Below are positions 53,731 through 62,080 of a stretch of DNA of 64,000 bases, one piece after another. Positions within the stretch are counted from its first letter, which is position 1, and each line of letters starts with the position of its first letter. Source of the stretch: Flavobacterium sp. FEMGT703F (GTDB taxonomy: Bacteria; Bacteroidota; Bacteroidia; Flavobacteriales; Flavobacteriaceae); assembly GCA_002786385.1 (NCBI GenBank), contig PGCN01000025.1, positions 124,001 through 188,000 of the forward strand, written 5' to 3'. The notes below the pieces were generated by a model, which searched no databases, was not told the origin of the DNA, and saw only the letters and a program-made list of their open reading frames with translations. A program made the position numbers and the translations under genes.

Positions 53731-54891
53731 TTACAACGTTCCTCGCAACATTTGCTCCCTTTCGATAGATTCAAATAAAGCTTTGAAGTTTCCGGCGCCA
53801 AAACCACGAGCACCCATTCTTTGGATGATTTCAAAGAACAACGTTGGACGGTCTTCTACGGGGCGGGTAAAAATTTGTAACAGATAACCCTCGTCGTCTG
53901 CATCAATCATAATCCCTAGTTTTTGCAGTTCGTTGATGTCTTCTTTGAATTTACTCATGTGATCTTTCAATCGTTCCGGGATAGCATCGTAGTAGGCTTG
54001 TGGCGGCGTAGTTAAGAATTCTATACCGCGCGCTCTCATTTCGGCTACAGTTTTGATAATATCATCAGTAGCTACAGCAATGTGTTGCACTCCAGCGCCT
54101 TCATAAAAATCCAAGTATTCTTCAATTTGAGATTTTTTCTTGCCTTCGGCCGGTTCGTTGATAGGGAATTTGATTCTTCCGTTGCCGTTGCTCATTACTT
54201 TCGACATTAAAGCAGAATATTCAGTGGTAATTTGTTTGTCGTCGAATGAAAGGAAGTTTACAAATCCCATTACATCTTCGTACCATTTTACCCAAGTGTT
54301 CATCTCGTTCCAACCTACATTGCCCACCATATGGTCTACATATTTCAAACCAACCGGCGTCGGATTGTAGTCGGATTTCCATTCTTGGTAACCTGGTAGG
54401 AAAGTCCCATTGTAGTTTTTGCGTTCTACAAACATGTGTACGGTTTCGCCGTAAGTGTAAATTCCGGCACGAACTACTTCACCGTGTTCGTCTTTTTCAA
54501 CGGTCGGTTCCATGTATACTTTGGCGCCTCTTTTGGTAGTTTCTGCAAAGGCAGCTCGGGCGTCTTCTACCCAAAGGGCAATAATTTTTACGCCGTCGCC
54601 GTGTTTTTTTACATGTTCACCAATAGGAGAATCGCTGTTCAAAGCAGTGGTTAAAACCAAACGAATTTTATCTTGCTTCAAAACATAGGAAGCCCTGTCT
54701 CGCATTCCGGTTTCTAGTCCGGCATAAGCCAATGATTGGAATCCGAAAGCTGTTTTGTAGAAATGGGCCGCTTGTTTAGCATTACCAACATAAAATTCTA
54801 CGTAATCTGTTCCTAACAACGGAAGGAAGTCTTGAGCCCCTTCAAATATTTTTTCTAAACCGTATTCTACGGATTTGATTTCTTGTGACAT
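53731..54891 (-). CDS. hppD: 4-hydroxyphenylpyruvate dioxygenase
   Basis: 386 residues, two VOC domains. Iron ligands: His in LKYVDHMVGNV (about 182), His in VQHIAVATDDI (about 268) and Glu in TLFFEIIQRMGARGFGAGNFKALFESIE (about 349), the last being the C-terminal signature. It converts 4-hydroxyphenylpyruvate to homogentisate, the substrate of HmgA encoded 49 bp upstream. Cytoplasmic. Very probably in one transcript with hmgA. Confidence 0.95.
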   Translation of the reverse strand: MSQEIKSVEYGLEKIFEGAQDFLPLLGTDYVEFYVGNAKQAAHFYKTAFGFQSLAYAGLETGMRDRASYVLKQDKIRLVLTTALNSDSPIGEHVKKHGDGVKIIALWVEDARAAFAETTKRGAKVYMEPTVEKDEHGEVVRAGIYTYGETVHMFVERKNYNGTFLPGYQEWKSDYNPTPVGLKYVDHMVGNVGWNEMNTWVKWYEDVMGFVNFLSFDDKQITTEYSALMSKVMSNGNGRIKFPINEPAEGKKKSQIEEYLDFYEGAGVQHIAVATDDIIKTVAEMRARGIEFLTTPPQAYYDAIPERLKDHMSKFKEDINELQKLGIMIDADDEGYLLQIFTRPVEDRPTLFFEIIQRMGARGFGAGNFKALFESIEREQMLRGTL

Positions 54892-54940
54892 AATATTGTA
54901 TTTTAAAGAGGTAATGGAGTTACCTAAAGTTGTGTTTGTT

Positions 54941-56098
54941 TTATTCTAACCAGGATTGGTAATATTTATCATCGGCAATTTTCATGGCTTCTTCTGTTAC
55001 CATTAAAGGCTTGAAAGTATCTACCATAACGGCCAACTCTTGTGTGTCTTTTTTACCGATACTTCTCTCAGCAGCTCCGGGATGCGGACCATGCGGAATA
55101 CCTGCCGGGTGAAGCGAGATGTGTCCGGCTTCAATATCATTTCGGCTCATAAAATCACCGTCAACATAGTACAATACTTCGTCAGAGTCGATGTTGCTGT
55201 GATTGTAAGGTGCCGGAATGGCTTCAGGATGGTAATCGTACAAACGCGGCACAAAAGAACAAACCACAAAAGCATCGGTCTCGAAAGTTTGGTGTACCGG
55301 AGGCGGTTGGTGTATTCTACCGGTTAGTGGCTCAAAGTCGTGTATAGAAAACGCATACGGATAGTTGTAGCCGTCGTATCCTATGACATCGAATGGATGT
55401 GTGGCATAAACCATATCGAAAATTTCGTCTTTTTTCTTTACTTTGATGACAAACTCGCCTTTTTCGTCATAAGTTTCCAGTTCGTATGGACGGCGAATAT
55501 CGCGTTCACAAAAAGGAGAGTGTTCTAACAATTGTCCGAACCAGTTTCTATAACGTTTCGGAGTGTAAATAGGGCGATGTGATTCTACGATGAACAAGCG
55601 ATTGTCTTCGGTGTCGAAATCTATTTTGTAAATGATACCACGAGGAATAATCAAATAATCGCCGTATTTGAAATCGATATTACCCAACATGGTTCTCAAT
55701 TTTCCGGAACCTTTGTGGATGAAAATCATTTCATCGGAATCGGTATTTTTATAGAAATAGTCAGCAGTCGATTGTTTCGGTGCGGCCAAAACGATGTGAC
55801 AATCCGAGTTGGTTAAGACGATTTTACGGCTTTCCAAAAAGTCGTTTTCAGGATTTACTTGAAATCCGCGAAGGCGATACGATTGGATGTTGTTGGCTTT
55901 GGCAATTTTGGGTGCCACGCTGTATTGGTTTCTGATTTCTTTTACTTGCGTCGGACGGTGCTCGTGATAGGAGTTGGTCGACATTCCGTCAAAGCCTACT
56001 GTACCGAACAACTGCTCGTAATACAAATCGCCATTAGGTTTGCGAAAAATAATGTGTCTTTTGTGAGGGATATTTCCCAATTTATGATATAACGGCAT
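54941..56098 (-). CDS. hmgA: Homogentisate 1,2-dioxygenase
   Basis: 385 residues, cupin fold. Iron ligands lie in the C-terminal part: APYNHSNIDSDEVLYYVDGDFMSR and HPAGIPHGPHPGAAERS (His, Glu, His). VHQTFETDAFVVCSFVPRLYDYHPEAIP is also conserved. It opens the aromatic ring of homogentisate to maleylacetoacetate. First gene before hppD. A strong inverted repeat lies just upstream and may regulate the pair. The later enzymes, isomerase and fumarylacetoacetase, are not in the window. Confidence 0.94.
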   Translation of the reverse strand: MPLYHKLGNIPHKRHIIFRKPNGDLYYEQLFGTVGFDGMSTNSYHEHRPTQVKEIRNQYSVAPKIAKANNIQSYRLRGFQVNPENDFLESRKIVLTNSDCHIVLAAPKQSTADYFYKNTDSDEMIFIHKGSGKLRTMLGNIDFKYGDYLIIPRGIIYKIDFDTEDNRLFIVESHRPIYTPKRYRNWFGQLLEHSPFCERDIRRPYELETYDEKGEFVIKVKKKDEIFDMVYATHPFDVIGYDGYNYPYAFSIHDFEPLTGRIHQPPPVHQTFETDAFVVCSFVPRLYDYHPEAIPAPYNHSNIDSDEVLYYVDGDFMSRNDIEAGHISLHPAGIPHGPHPGAAERSIGKKDTQELAVMVDTFKPLMVTEEAMKIADDKYYQSWLE

Positions 56099-56127
56099 AA
56101 CTGTAATGTTTTAATTAAACAATGTTA

Positions 56128-56155
56128 AATGTAACAATGGGTTTATTGTTACATT
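56128..56155. promoter_or_regulatory. Perfect 11 bp inverted repeat upstream of hmgA
   Basis: AATGTAACAAT (56128-56138) and ATTGTTACATT (56145-56155) with a 6 bp loop, 30 bp before the hmgA ATG. Related TGTA-N5-TACA-like sequence lies just beyond (56157-56171). Either an operator of the tyrosine catabolic genes or a leader hairpin; no T run follows. Confidence 0.5.
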
Positions 56156-56255
56156 GTGTAATTGATACATTGCTTCAAATCACTCAGGATTTCTCTTGAT
56201 GAGGAATTTTAAATACGCTAATAAACCTTGCCACGTCACAGTCATAGTTCAAAAA

Positions 56256-56330
56256 CTAATTGTTTTTTAAATTTTTACCGACAATGATTCCCATGCCAAA
56301 AGCGGCAATAATGGCTAAAATTATGATCAT
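56256..56330 (-). CDS. Predicted 24-residue membrane peptide
   Basis: A short frame with ATG at 56330 and TAG at 56258-56256. Residues 2-18 are almost all hydrophobic (MIIILAIIAAFGMG then IIVG), followed by a basic tail KNLKNN, as in single-helix small membrane proteins. A near-consensus -7 box (GATATTTG, at about 56358-56351) lies about 20 bp upstream. It lies in the 304 bp between the permease terminator and hmgA, the only coding-like stretch there. Could be chance; codon use and hydrophobicity argue for a real peptide. Confidence 0.4.
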   Translation of the reverse strand: MIIILAIIAAFGMGIIVGKNLKNN

Positions 56331-56359
56331 AAAATGATTTTTTACTACACAAATATCTG

Positions 56360-56395
56360 AAAAAAAAATCCAAATTCTTTTTCTGAATTTGGATT
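56360..56395 (-). terminator. Terminator of the amino acid permease gene
   Basis: AATCCAAATTC (56367-56377) pairs with GAATTTGGATT (56385-56395); a run of nine T follows on the minus strand. It starts 8 bp after the permease stop codon. Confidence 0.8.
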
Positions 56396-56402
56396 TCTTT
56401 TA

Positions 56403-57863
56403 TTAAAGTTGGTTGAGGTTTGATTTTCTCTTACTGTAGAGGAAGTAAACGGTGATTCCGATGATTCCCCAAACGATGAACGCAATCCAAGTTTCTTTTC
56501 GTACAAAGTACATCAAAAACAAATTGAAAGCTACTCCTAAAGTTCCTACTAAGTAAACTGCCGGAGTTTTATAAGGTCTTTCCAATTCCGGTTTTTTCAC
56601 TCTTAAAATCATTACCGCTACACAAACCATGGCAAAAGCTAGTAAAGTTCCCATAGAACACATTTCGCTTACCTTATTGATTGGTGTCAATGCCGCCACA
56701 ATGGAAATAATACCACCTACTAAAATTGTGCTTTTGTGCGGCGTTTTAAAAGTAGGATGTAAGGTTTTGAAGAAGTTAGGCAACAAACCGTCTTTGGCCA
56801 TTCCTAAGAAGATTCTGGTTTGTCCCAACATCATTACCAACATTACGCTGGTCAATCCGGCAGTAGCTGCAAGGGTGATGATGAACACGGCCCAAGTGAT
56901 TCCGTTTTCACTGAAAGCAGAAGCTACCGGAGCTGATTTGTCCAATTGGTCATAAGGTACCATACCGGTTAACACTAATGAAACCAAGATGTACAATACA
57001 GTACAAATGATTAGCGAAGCTACAATAGCAAACGGCACATCTTTCTTAGGGTTAATGGCTTCACCGGCTTGGGTAGAAACCGCATCAAAACCGATGTAAG
57101 CGAAAAACACGATAGTAGCTGCTGTTAAAACACCTCCAAAACCAAAGCTCACTTTTTCTACGCCATCAATGATTATAGTTTTTTCAGTCGGGATAAATGG
57201 TTGCCAATTGGCAGTGTCGATGTAAAAGGCACCGGCAATAATCACAAACAAAACCACAGCGACTTTAATGATTACAATGATATTGTTGGTTTTAGCAGCT
57301 TCTTTAATGCCTTTCACCAAAATGTAAGTTACCACCCAAGTGATTAAAAAGGCGGGTAAATTAAAGGCAAAGTTAGGAGCGCCTTGTCCTAATTCTGCAT
57401 ATTTCTCAGTGGCCGTTGTTAAATCGTTGCACAACCAAATCGGGAAATCAATCCCAAACAAATGGAGCAGTTTGACAAAGTAGCCGCTCCATGCTACTGC
57501 TACAGTGGTAGCGCCCATCATGTATTCCAGGATTAAGTTCCAACCGATGAACCAAGCAAAAAGCTCTCCCACAGTACCATAGGCATAAGCATAAGCAGAA
57601 CCTTCCACAGGAAGTACCGAAGCGAATTCGGCGTAACAAAGGGAAGCAAATAAACAGCCGATACCTGCGATTACAAAGGACAAAGCCAAGGCCGGTCCGG
57701 CATAATCATGGGCTGCAATACCGGTTAGCGTGAAAATACCACCACCAATGATGGCTCCGATACCCAATGAGGTCAATCCCCATTTTGTCAATACTCTTTT
57801 TAAATCGTTTTTTTTCATGTCTGCTTCAAAAGCAGCCACAGGTTTTACTCTCCAAATTGACAT
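56403..57863 (-). CDS. APC family amino acid permease
   Basis: 486 residues with 12 to 13 membrane helices. The family opening LGIGAIIGGGIFTLTGIAAHDYAGPALALSFVIAGIGCLFASLCYAEFASVLP and the helix-6 to 8 block IVFFAYIGFDAVSTQAGEAINPKKDVPFAI are characteristic of the cationic amino acid transporter branch. It imports or exchanges amino acids at the cytoplasmic membrane. Substrate is unknown; the downstream tyrosine and tryptophan catabolic genes make an aromatic substrate tempting but family membership points more to cationic or neutral amino acids. It has its own promoter and terminator. Confidence 0.9.
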   Translation of the reverse strand: MSIWRVKPVAAFEADMKKNDLKRVLTKWGLTSLGIGAIIGGGIFTLTGIAAHDYAGPALALSFVIAGIGCLFASLCYAEFASVLPVEGSAYAYAYGTVGELFAWFIGWNLILEYMMGATTVAVAWSGYFVKLLHLFGIDFPIWLCNDLTTATEKYAELGQGAPNFAFNLPAFLITWVVTYILVKGIKEAAKTNNIIVIIKVAVVLFVIIAGAFYIDTANWQPFIPTEKTIIIDGVEKVSFGFGGVLTAATIVFFAYIGFDAVSTQAGEAINPKKDVPFAIVASLIICTVLYILVSLVLTGMVPYDQLDKSAPVASAFSENGITWAVFIITLAATAGLTSVMLVMMLGQTRIFLGMAKDGLLPNFFKTLHPTFKTPHKSTILVGGIISIVAALTPINKVSEMCSMGTLLAFAMVCVAVMILRVKKPELERPYKTPAVYLVGTLGVAFNLFLMYFVRKETWIAFIVWGIIGITVYFLYSKRKSNLNQL

Positions 57864-57890
57864 AAATAGTTTGGTTTAGTTAATAGATTC

Positions 57891-57923
57891 CAAATATAGT
57901 TTTTTCTGTTTCAAAAATCACAA
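57891..57923 (-). promoter_or_regulatory. Promoter of the permease gene
   Basis: Minus strand: TTG (57923-57921), 22 bp spacer, TATATTTG (57898-57891), 27 bp before the ATG. Confidence 0.5.
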
Positions 57924-57952
57924 AAATATAATTTTTGATGTTTGATTGGCTA

Positions 57953-60166
57953 TCAGAACCAAAATCCGACACTGATAAAGGTAAAGCCACGGTTCAATTC
58001 CGGCGACCAAGTGTATTTTACTTCTACCGGACCGATAACCGATTCCAAGGCATAGCCAACTGCATAACCGTTGTAGGTTGGTTTAGAAAGCCAATTCCCG
58101 GTTCTGAATAAATCGTCGGAAATGTTGGCATAGTTGGCGGCAAAATTGAAGTGATTTTTTTTGTAGAATTCGTAGTCAACGGTAAAGCAGGATTTGATGT
58201 AACTGTCGGCTGATAAACTCAAAAAGTCATACCCATAAAAATGCTTGAAATTATTGATGGTGTTAAAGCCGTATCCGCCTAAAACGAAATCAAAAAAGTG
58301 AACACTGTCATTTCCTATAGTAAATCCGAGTTCAGATTGTACTTTTAATGTTACTTTTTTATGGAATGATTTTACAAAGCCAATTTCTCCTTTGGCAATA
58401 GAAAAGCGATTGAATTCTCGGGTGTAATCTGAAGAATACAAAAACGATTGAATATCGCCCGACAAAAACCATCCTTTTTTAGGAAACAATTTGTTGTCGA
58501 AGGAGTCGAATTTCATATACCCAAAAATACTGGTGTAAAGACTATTTTCAAAAACCGGATTCACGGTGCCTAAGTTGTCCGATTTGATTTTAATATTTTT
58601 TAATTCTACTCCGCCGCCAATTAAGAATTTTTGCATAAAAACGGTTTGCATGTAGGCTTGATTGGTAAAATCCGAAAAGTCGATATTGATGCTATTCAAG
58701 CCCAATTGGCCTAAAATGGCACCGTCTCGAAAGTCGGTTGACACGTTTCTGTTGAATTTGTTGTATCTCGATTTTAATCCGAAACTCCAGTAAAATCCGT
58801 TGTCAATGTAATAATCTAAGTTATAGCGAATGTTATCGCCTAATCCCAAATCCAAAGAAACCACATCGTTTTTGAAGAGCGATTTTTTCTGCGTGATGTT
58901 GGTCAGCAAAGCACTTTTGTACAAACCGTCGTAGTGCAATCCGAATTTTAAAAACGTTTTAGTATGGTTTTCGGTGAGATTCAATTTCAATTCGTCTGCA
59001 CCTTGATAAGGTTCGATGGTATAACTGATGCGACTGAAGTTTTGCGTAGCATTGATATTATTTACGCCGGTTTTTAAATCCTCATAACTGATTTTTTTAC
59101 CGTTTTTAAATCGCAGTTTCCCCAAAATGTAAGCACGAGTGTAATTCTCCAAACGGTTAAGACTAATGCTTTTGATGAACAGTGAGTCGCTTTTAACCGG
59201 ATGTTGGTTCAACACATATTTTTCTGCCGGATTGGCCAACTTTTTAATTTTATCAATCTCTAACATGGCGGCAATTTCTCCTTTTTGGATGATCGCTTTT
59301 CCTTCATTGAAAGAGATTACACCATAATTGGAAATGTCCGGTTTGATGTAAATATCGGTGATTTTCTTTTTCTCGTTCATGCTTTTAATCATGTCCAAGT
59401 TGGTAATTTGCACTAAAATTCGGGTAGCATCTTTTAAAGCATCTCGGTTTTTCAAATCATCTTGTACGTCAACACCAATGATAATGTCGGCACCCATTTT
59501 TCTGACTTCTTCCGCAGGATAATTATTAACAACACCACCGTCAATCAATACTCTTCCGTCTATTTCAACTGGTGAAAATAAGGATGGAAACGCAGAACTG
59601 GCTAATAATGCTTGTGCTAAATAGCCTTCTTTTAAAAGGATTCCTTCTCCGGTTTCTATATCGGTGGCTATACACAAAAACGGAATCGGCAATTTGTCGA
59701 ATTCTCTAATGTGGCGGACTTTATGCGTTAATTTCGACAACAAATTGTAGTTGTACATGCCTTTGGAAAGCGCGATTGGAATTCCGATTTTGAATTTATG
59801 AAAAGGCAAAGTCAGTGCATACATTTCGTCATTTCGCTTTTCGTAAAAGCTTTTGGAAGAACGCGGAATGTAATCTTGTAGTAATTCGTCGAAATCGGTA
59901 TTGTAAAAAATGGAATCGATTTGCGTAGCGCTATAGCCGGAAGCATACAACCCACCAACCACTGCGCCCATACTGGTGCCGCCAATATAATCGATTTTAA
60001 CACCGGCTTCTTCCAATACTTTCAAAACACCTATATGGGCAAATCCCTTAGCACCGCCACCACTCAAAACCAAACCAATTTTAGGTCTTTTGGTTTGTGT
60101 TGAATCTTGCGCCACACTGACTTGAAGAAAAAAGAGTCCAAGAAGCAGCAGTGTAATTTTTTTCAT
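57953..60166 (-). CDS. Patatin-like phospholipase with POTRA and outer membrane barrel
   Basis: 737 residues. Signal peptide (1-19). The patatin domain (about 28-215) has the oxyanion motif LVLSGGGAKGFAHIGVLKVLEE, the Ser nucleophile in GGTSMGAVVGGLY and the catalytic Asp in DGGVVNNYPAEEVR. A POTRA-like segment (about 325-390) and a BamA-type barrel reaching the C-terminal GFTFISVGFWF follow, as in PlpD-type autotransporters. It should be held at the outer membrane with the lipase domain in the periplasm or outside. The gene begins 9 bp after uvrC ends and is cotranscribed with it. Confidence 0.92.
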   Translation of the reverse strand: MKKITLLLLGLFFLQVSVAQDSTQTKRPKIGLVLSGGGAKGFAHIGVLKVLEEAGVKIDYIGGTSMGAVVGGLYASGYSATQIDSIFYNTDFDELLQDYIPRSSKSFYEKRNDEMYALTLPFHKFKIGIPIALSKGMYNYNLLSKLTHKVRHIREFDKLPIPFLCIATDIETGEGILLKEGYLAQALLASSAFPSLFSPVEIDGRVLIDGGVVNNYPAEEVRKMGADIIIGVDVQDDLKNRDALKDATRILVQITNLDMIKSMNEKKKITDIYIKPDISNYGVISFNEGKAIIQKGEIAAMLEIDKIKKLANPAEKYVLNQHPVKSDSLFIKSISLNRLENYTRAYILGKLRFKNGKKISYEDLKTGVNNINATQNFSRISYTIEPYQGADELKLNLTENHTKTFLKFGLHYDGLYKSALLTNITQKKSLFKNDVVSLDLGLGDNIRYNLDYYIDNGFYWSFGLKSRYNKFNRNVSTDFRDGAILGQLGLNSINIDFSDFTNQAYMQTVFMQKFLIGGGVELKNIKIKSDNLGTVNPVFENSLYTSIFGYMKFDSFDNKLFPKKGWFLSGDIQSFLYSSDYTREFNRFSIAKGEIGFVKSFHKKVTLKVQSELGFTIGNDSVHFFDFVLGGYGFNTINNFKHFYGYDFLSLSADSYIKSCFTVDYEFYKKNHFNFAANYANISDDLFRTGNWLSKPTYNGYAVGYALESVIGPVEVKYTWSPELNRGFTFISVGFWF

Positions 60167-60175
60167 AAAAAAAGG

Positions 60176-61975
60176 TTAGGATTTCCCGATGTTGTAAAAT
60201 TCGGAAATTTTTTTGGCTTTTGAGGTACCAATAACCTCAGAAATTTCTTTTTCTGTGGCTAATTGTAATCTTTTAACACTTTTGAAATGTTTTAGTAATG
60301 CCAACATGGTTTTTTCGCCAATTCCGGGGATGGTTTCCATAGAGGTTTGCAAAGCCGATTTGCTGCGTTTGTCCCGATGGTGCGTAATCCCGAAACGGTG
60401 CGCTTCGTTTCGTAAATGTTGGATGATTTTTAAGGTCTCCGATTTTTTATCCAAGTACAACGGTACCGAATCTCCGGGATAAAACAGCTCTTCCAGTCGT
60501 TTGGCAATACCGATAATGGCAATTTTTCCGCGTAAACCCAATTCATCTAAGCTTTTGAGTGCCGATGACAATTGGCCTTTGCCGCCGTCAATAATGATAA
60601 GTTGTGGCAACGGTTGATTTTCGTCTAGTAAGCGTTTGTATCGGCGATACACCACTTCTTCCATCGAAGCAAAGTCGTTCGGACCTTCCACGGTTTTGAT
60701 GTTGAAGTGACGGTAATCTTTCTTGCTCGGCTTCCCGTCTTTAAAAACCACGCAAGCCGAAACCGGATTGGTTCCCTGAATGTTCGAGTTGTCAAAACAT
60801 TCAATGTGTCGCGGTTCTGTGGGCAATCGCAGGTCTTTTTGCATTTGCGCCATAATGCGGTTGGTATGGCGTTCGGGATCTACAATTTGCATCTGCTTTA
60901 ATTGTTCCAAACGTTGGTATTTGGCGTTGCGTTGCGAGAGTTCGAGGATTTGTTTTTTGTCACCGAGTTGCGGTACGGTGACTTTTATTTTATCTCCGAA
61001 ATCGAGCTCGAACGGTAGGATAATTTCTTTGGAAGTTAAGTGAAAACGCTCTCGCAATTCAACCACAGCCAATTCCAATAATTCTTCATCGGTTTCGTCG
61101 AGTTTCTTTTTGATTTCCATCGTATGCGAACGGATAATCGCGCCGTGTGCAATTTGAAGAAAGTTCACATAAGCCATCGATTCATCCGAAACGATAGAAA
61201 AAACATCTACGTTGGAAATTTTCGGATTTAAAATGGTGGAACGCGATTGGTAGTTTTCGAGTACTTCAATCTTTTCTTTGATTTTTTGAGCAGCTTCAAA
61301 TTTCATATCCGCAGCCAATTCCAACATCAATTTTTTAAAATCGCGCAAACTGTCTTTAAAATTGCCTTTCAGAATTTCGCGAATAGCATCTACTTGTTTT
61401 TGATAATGTTCCAACGATTCATAGCCTTCACACGGTCCTTTGCAGTTGCCGATATGGTATTCCAAGCAAACCTTGTATTTCCCCGATTGTATATTGGCAT
61501 TGGATAAATCGTAATTGCAAGTCCGCAACGGATACAATGCTGCAATCATATCCAAAATGGTATTGACGGTTTTGAAATTGGTGTAAGGGCCAAAATATTC
61601 CGAGCCGTCTTTCACCATTCTGCGCGTGGGAAATATTCTGGAGAAAGGTTCTTTTTTGATGCAAATCCACGGATAGGTTTTGTCGTCCTTAAGCAACACA
61701 TTATAGCGCGGTTGCAGTTTTTTGATGAGGTTGTTTTCTAACAATAGGGCATCGGCTTCGGAAGCGACAACGATGTGCTTGATTTCCACAATTTTCCGAA
61801 CCAACACATTGGTCTTGGCATTGTCATGGACTTTATGAAAATACGAGGAAACCCTTTTTTTGAGGTTTTTGGCTTTGCCGACATATAAAATTTTACCGGC
61901 TGCGTCGTAATACTGATAGACGCCCGGACTGTCGGGCAAGGTTTGTAATTGCAGTTCAATAGAAGGCGTTTCCAT
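60176..61975 (-). CDS. uvrC: Excinuclease ABC subunit C
   Basis: 599 residues from ATG 61975, chosen because the promoter -7 box sits 5 bp upstream; the frame extends 18 codons further. GIY-YIG nuclease (about 15-95: DSPGVYQYYDAAGKILYVGKAKNLKKRVSSYF), UVR motif near 205-235, RNase H-like nuclease (HIECFDNSNIQGTNPVSACVVFKDGKPSKKDYRHF) and C-terminal tandem HhH (SMETIPGIGEKTMLALLKHFKSV). It makes both incisions in nucleotide excision repair with UvrA and UvrB. Confidence 0.95.
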   Translation of the reverse strand: METPSIELQLQTLPDSPGVYQYYDAAGKILYVGKAKNLKKRVSSYFHKVHDNAKTNVLVRKIVEIKHIVVASEADALLLENNLIKKLQPRYNVLLKDDKTYPWICIKKEPFSRIFPTRRMVKDGSEYFGPYTNFKTVNTILDMIAALYPLRTCNYDLSNANIQSGKYKVCLEYHIGNCKGPCEGYESLEHYQKQVDAIREILKGNFKDSLRDFKKLMLELAADMKFEAAQKIKEKIEVLENYQSRSTILNPKISNVDVFSIVSDESMAYVNFLQIAHGAIIRSHTMEIKKKLDETDEELLELAVVELRERFHLTSKEIILPFELDFGDKIKVTVPQLGDKKQILELSQRNAKYQRLEQLKQMQIVDPERHTNRIMAQMQKDLRLPTEPRHIECFDNSNIQGTNPVSACVVFKDGKPSKKDYRHFNIKTVEGPNDFASMEEVVYRRYKRLLDENQPLPQLIIIDGGKGQLSSALKSLDELGLRGKIAIIGIAKRLEELFYPGDSVPLYLDKKSETLKIIQHLRNEAHRFGITHHRDKRSKSALQTSMETIPGIGEKTMLALLKHFKSVKRLQLATEKEISEVIGTSKAKKISEFYNIGKS

Positions 61976-61980
61976 ACCAA

Positions 61981-62010
61981 CAAAGTTAACGGAAATTGCC
62001 GTAAATACAA
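61981..62010 (-). promoter_or_regulatory. Promoter of uvrC, placed for a leaderless transcript
   Basis: Minus strand: TTG (62010-62008), 19 bp spacer, TAACTTTG (61988-61981). The ATG at 61975 begins 5 bp after the -7 box, about where transcription should start. Confidence 0.65.
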
Positions 62011-62058
62011 GAACTCTGTAGCCTAACATTTATCATGTTTTTTTTGTGTGCGAAGGGT

Positions 62059-62066
62059 TAGCTTTG
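62059..62066 (+). promoter_or_regulatory. -7 element TAGCTTTG for the decarboxylase gene
   Basis: Perfect TAnnTTTG, 14 bp before the ATG at 62081. It rules out the GTG at 62048 as start. No clear -33 TTG. Confidence 0.45.
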
Positions 62067-62080
62067 TCAAAATTTTTAGG

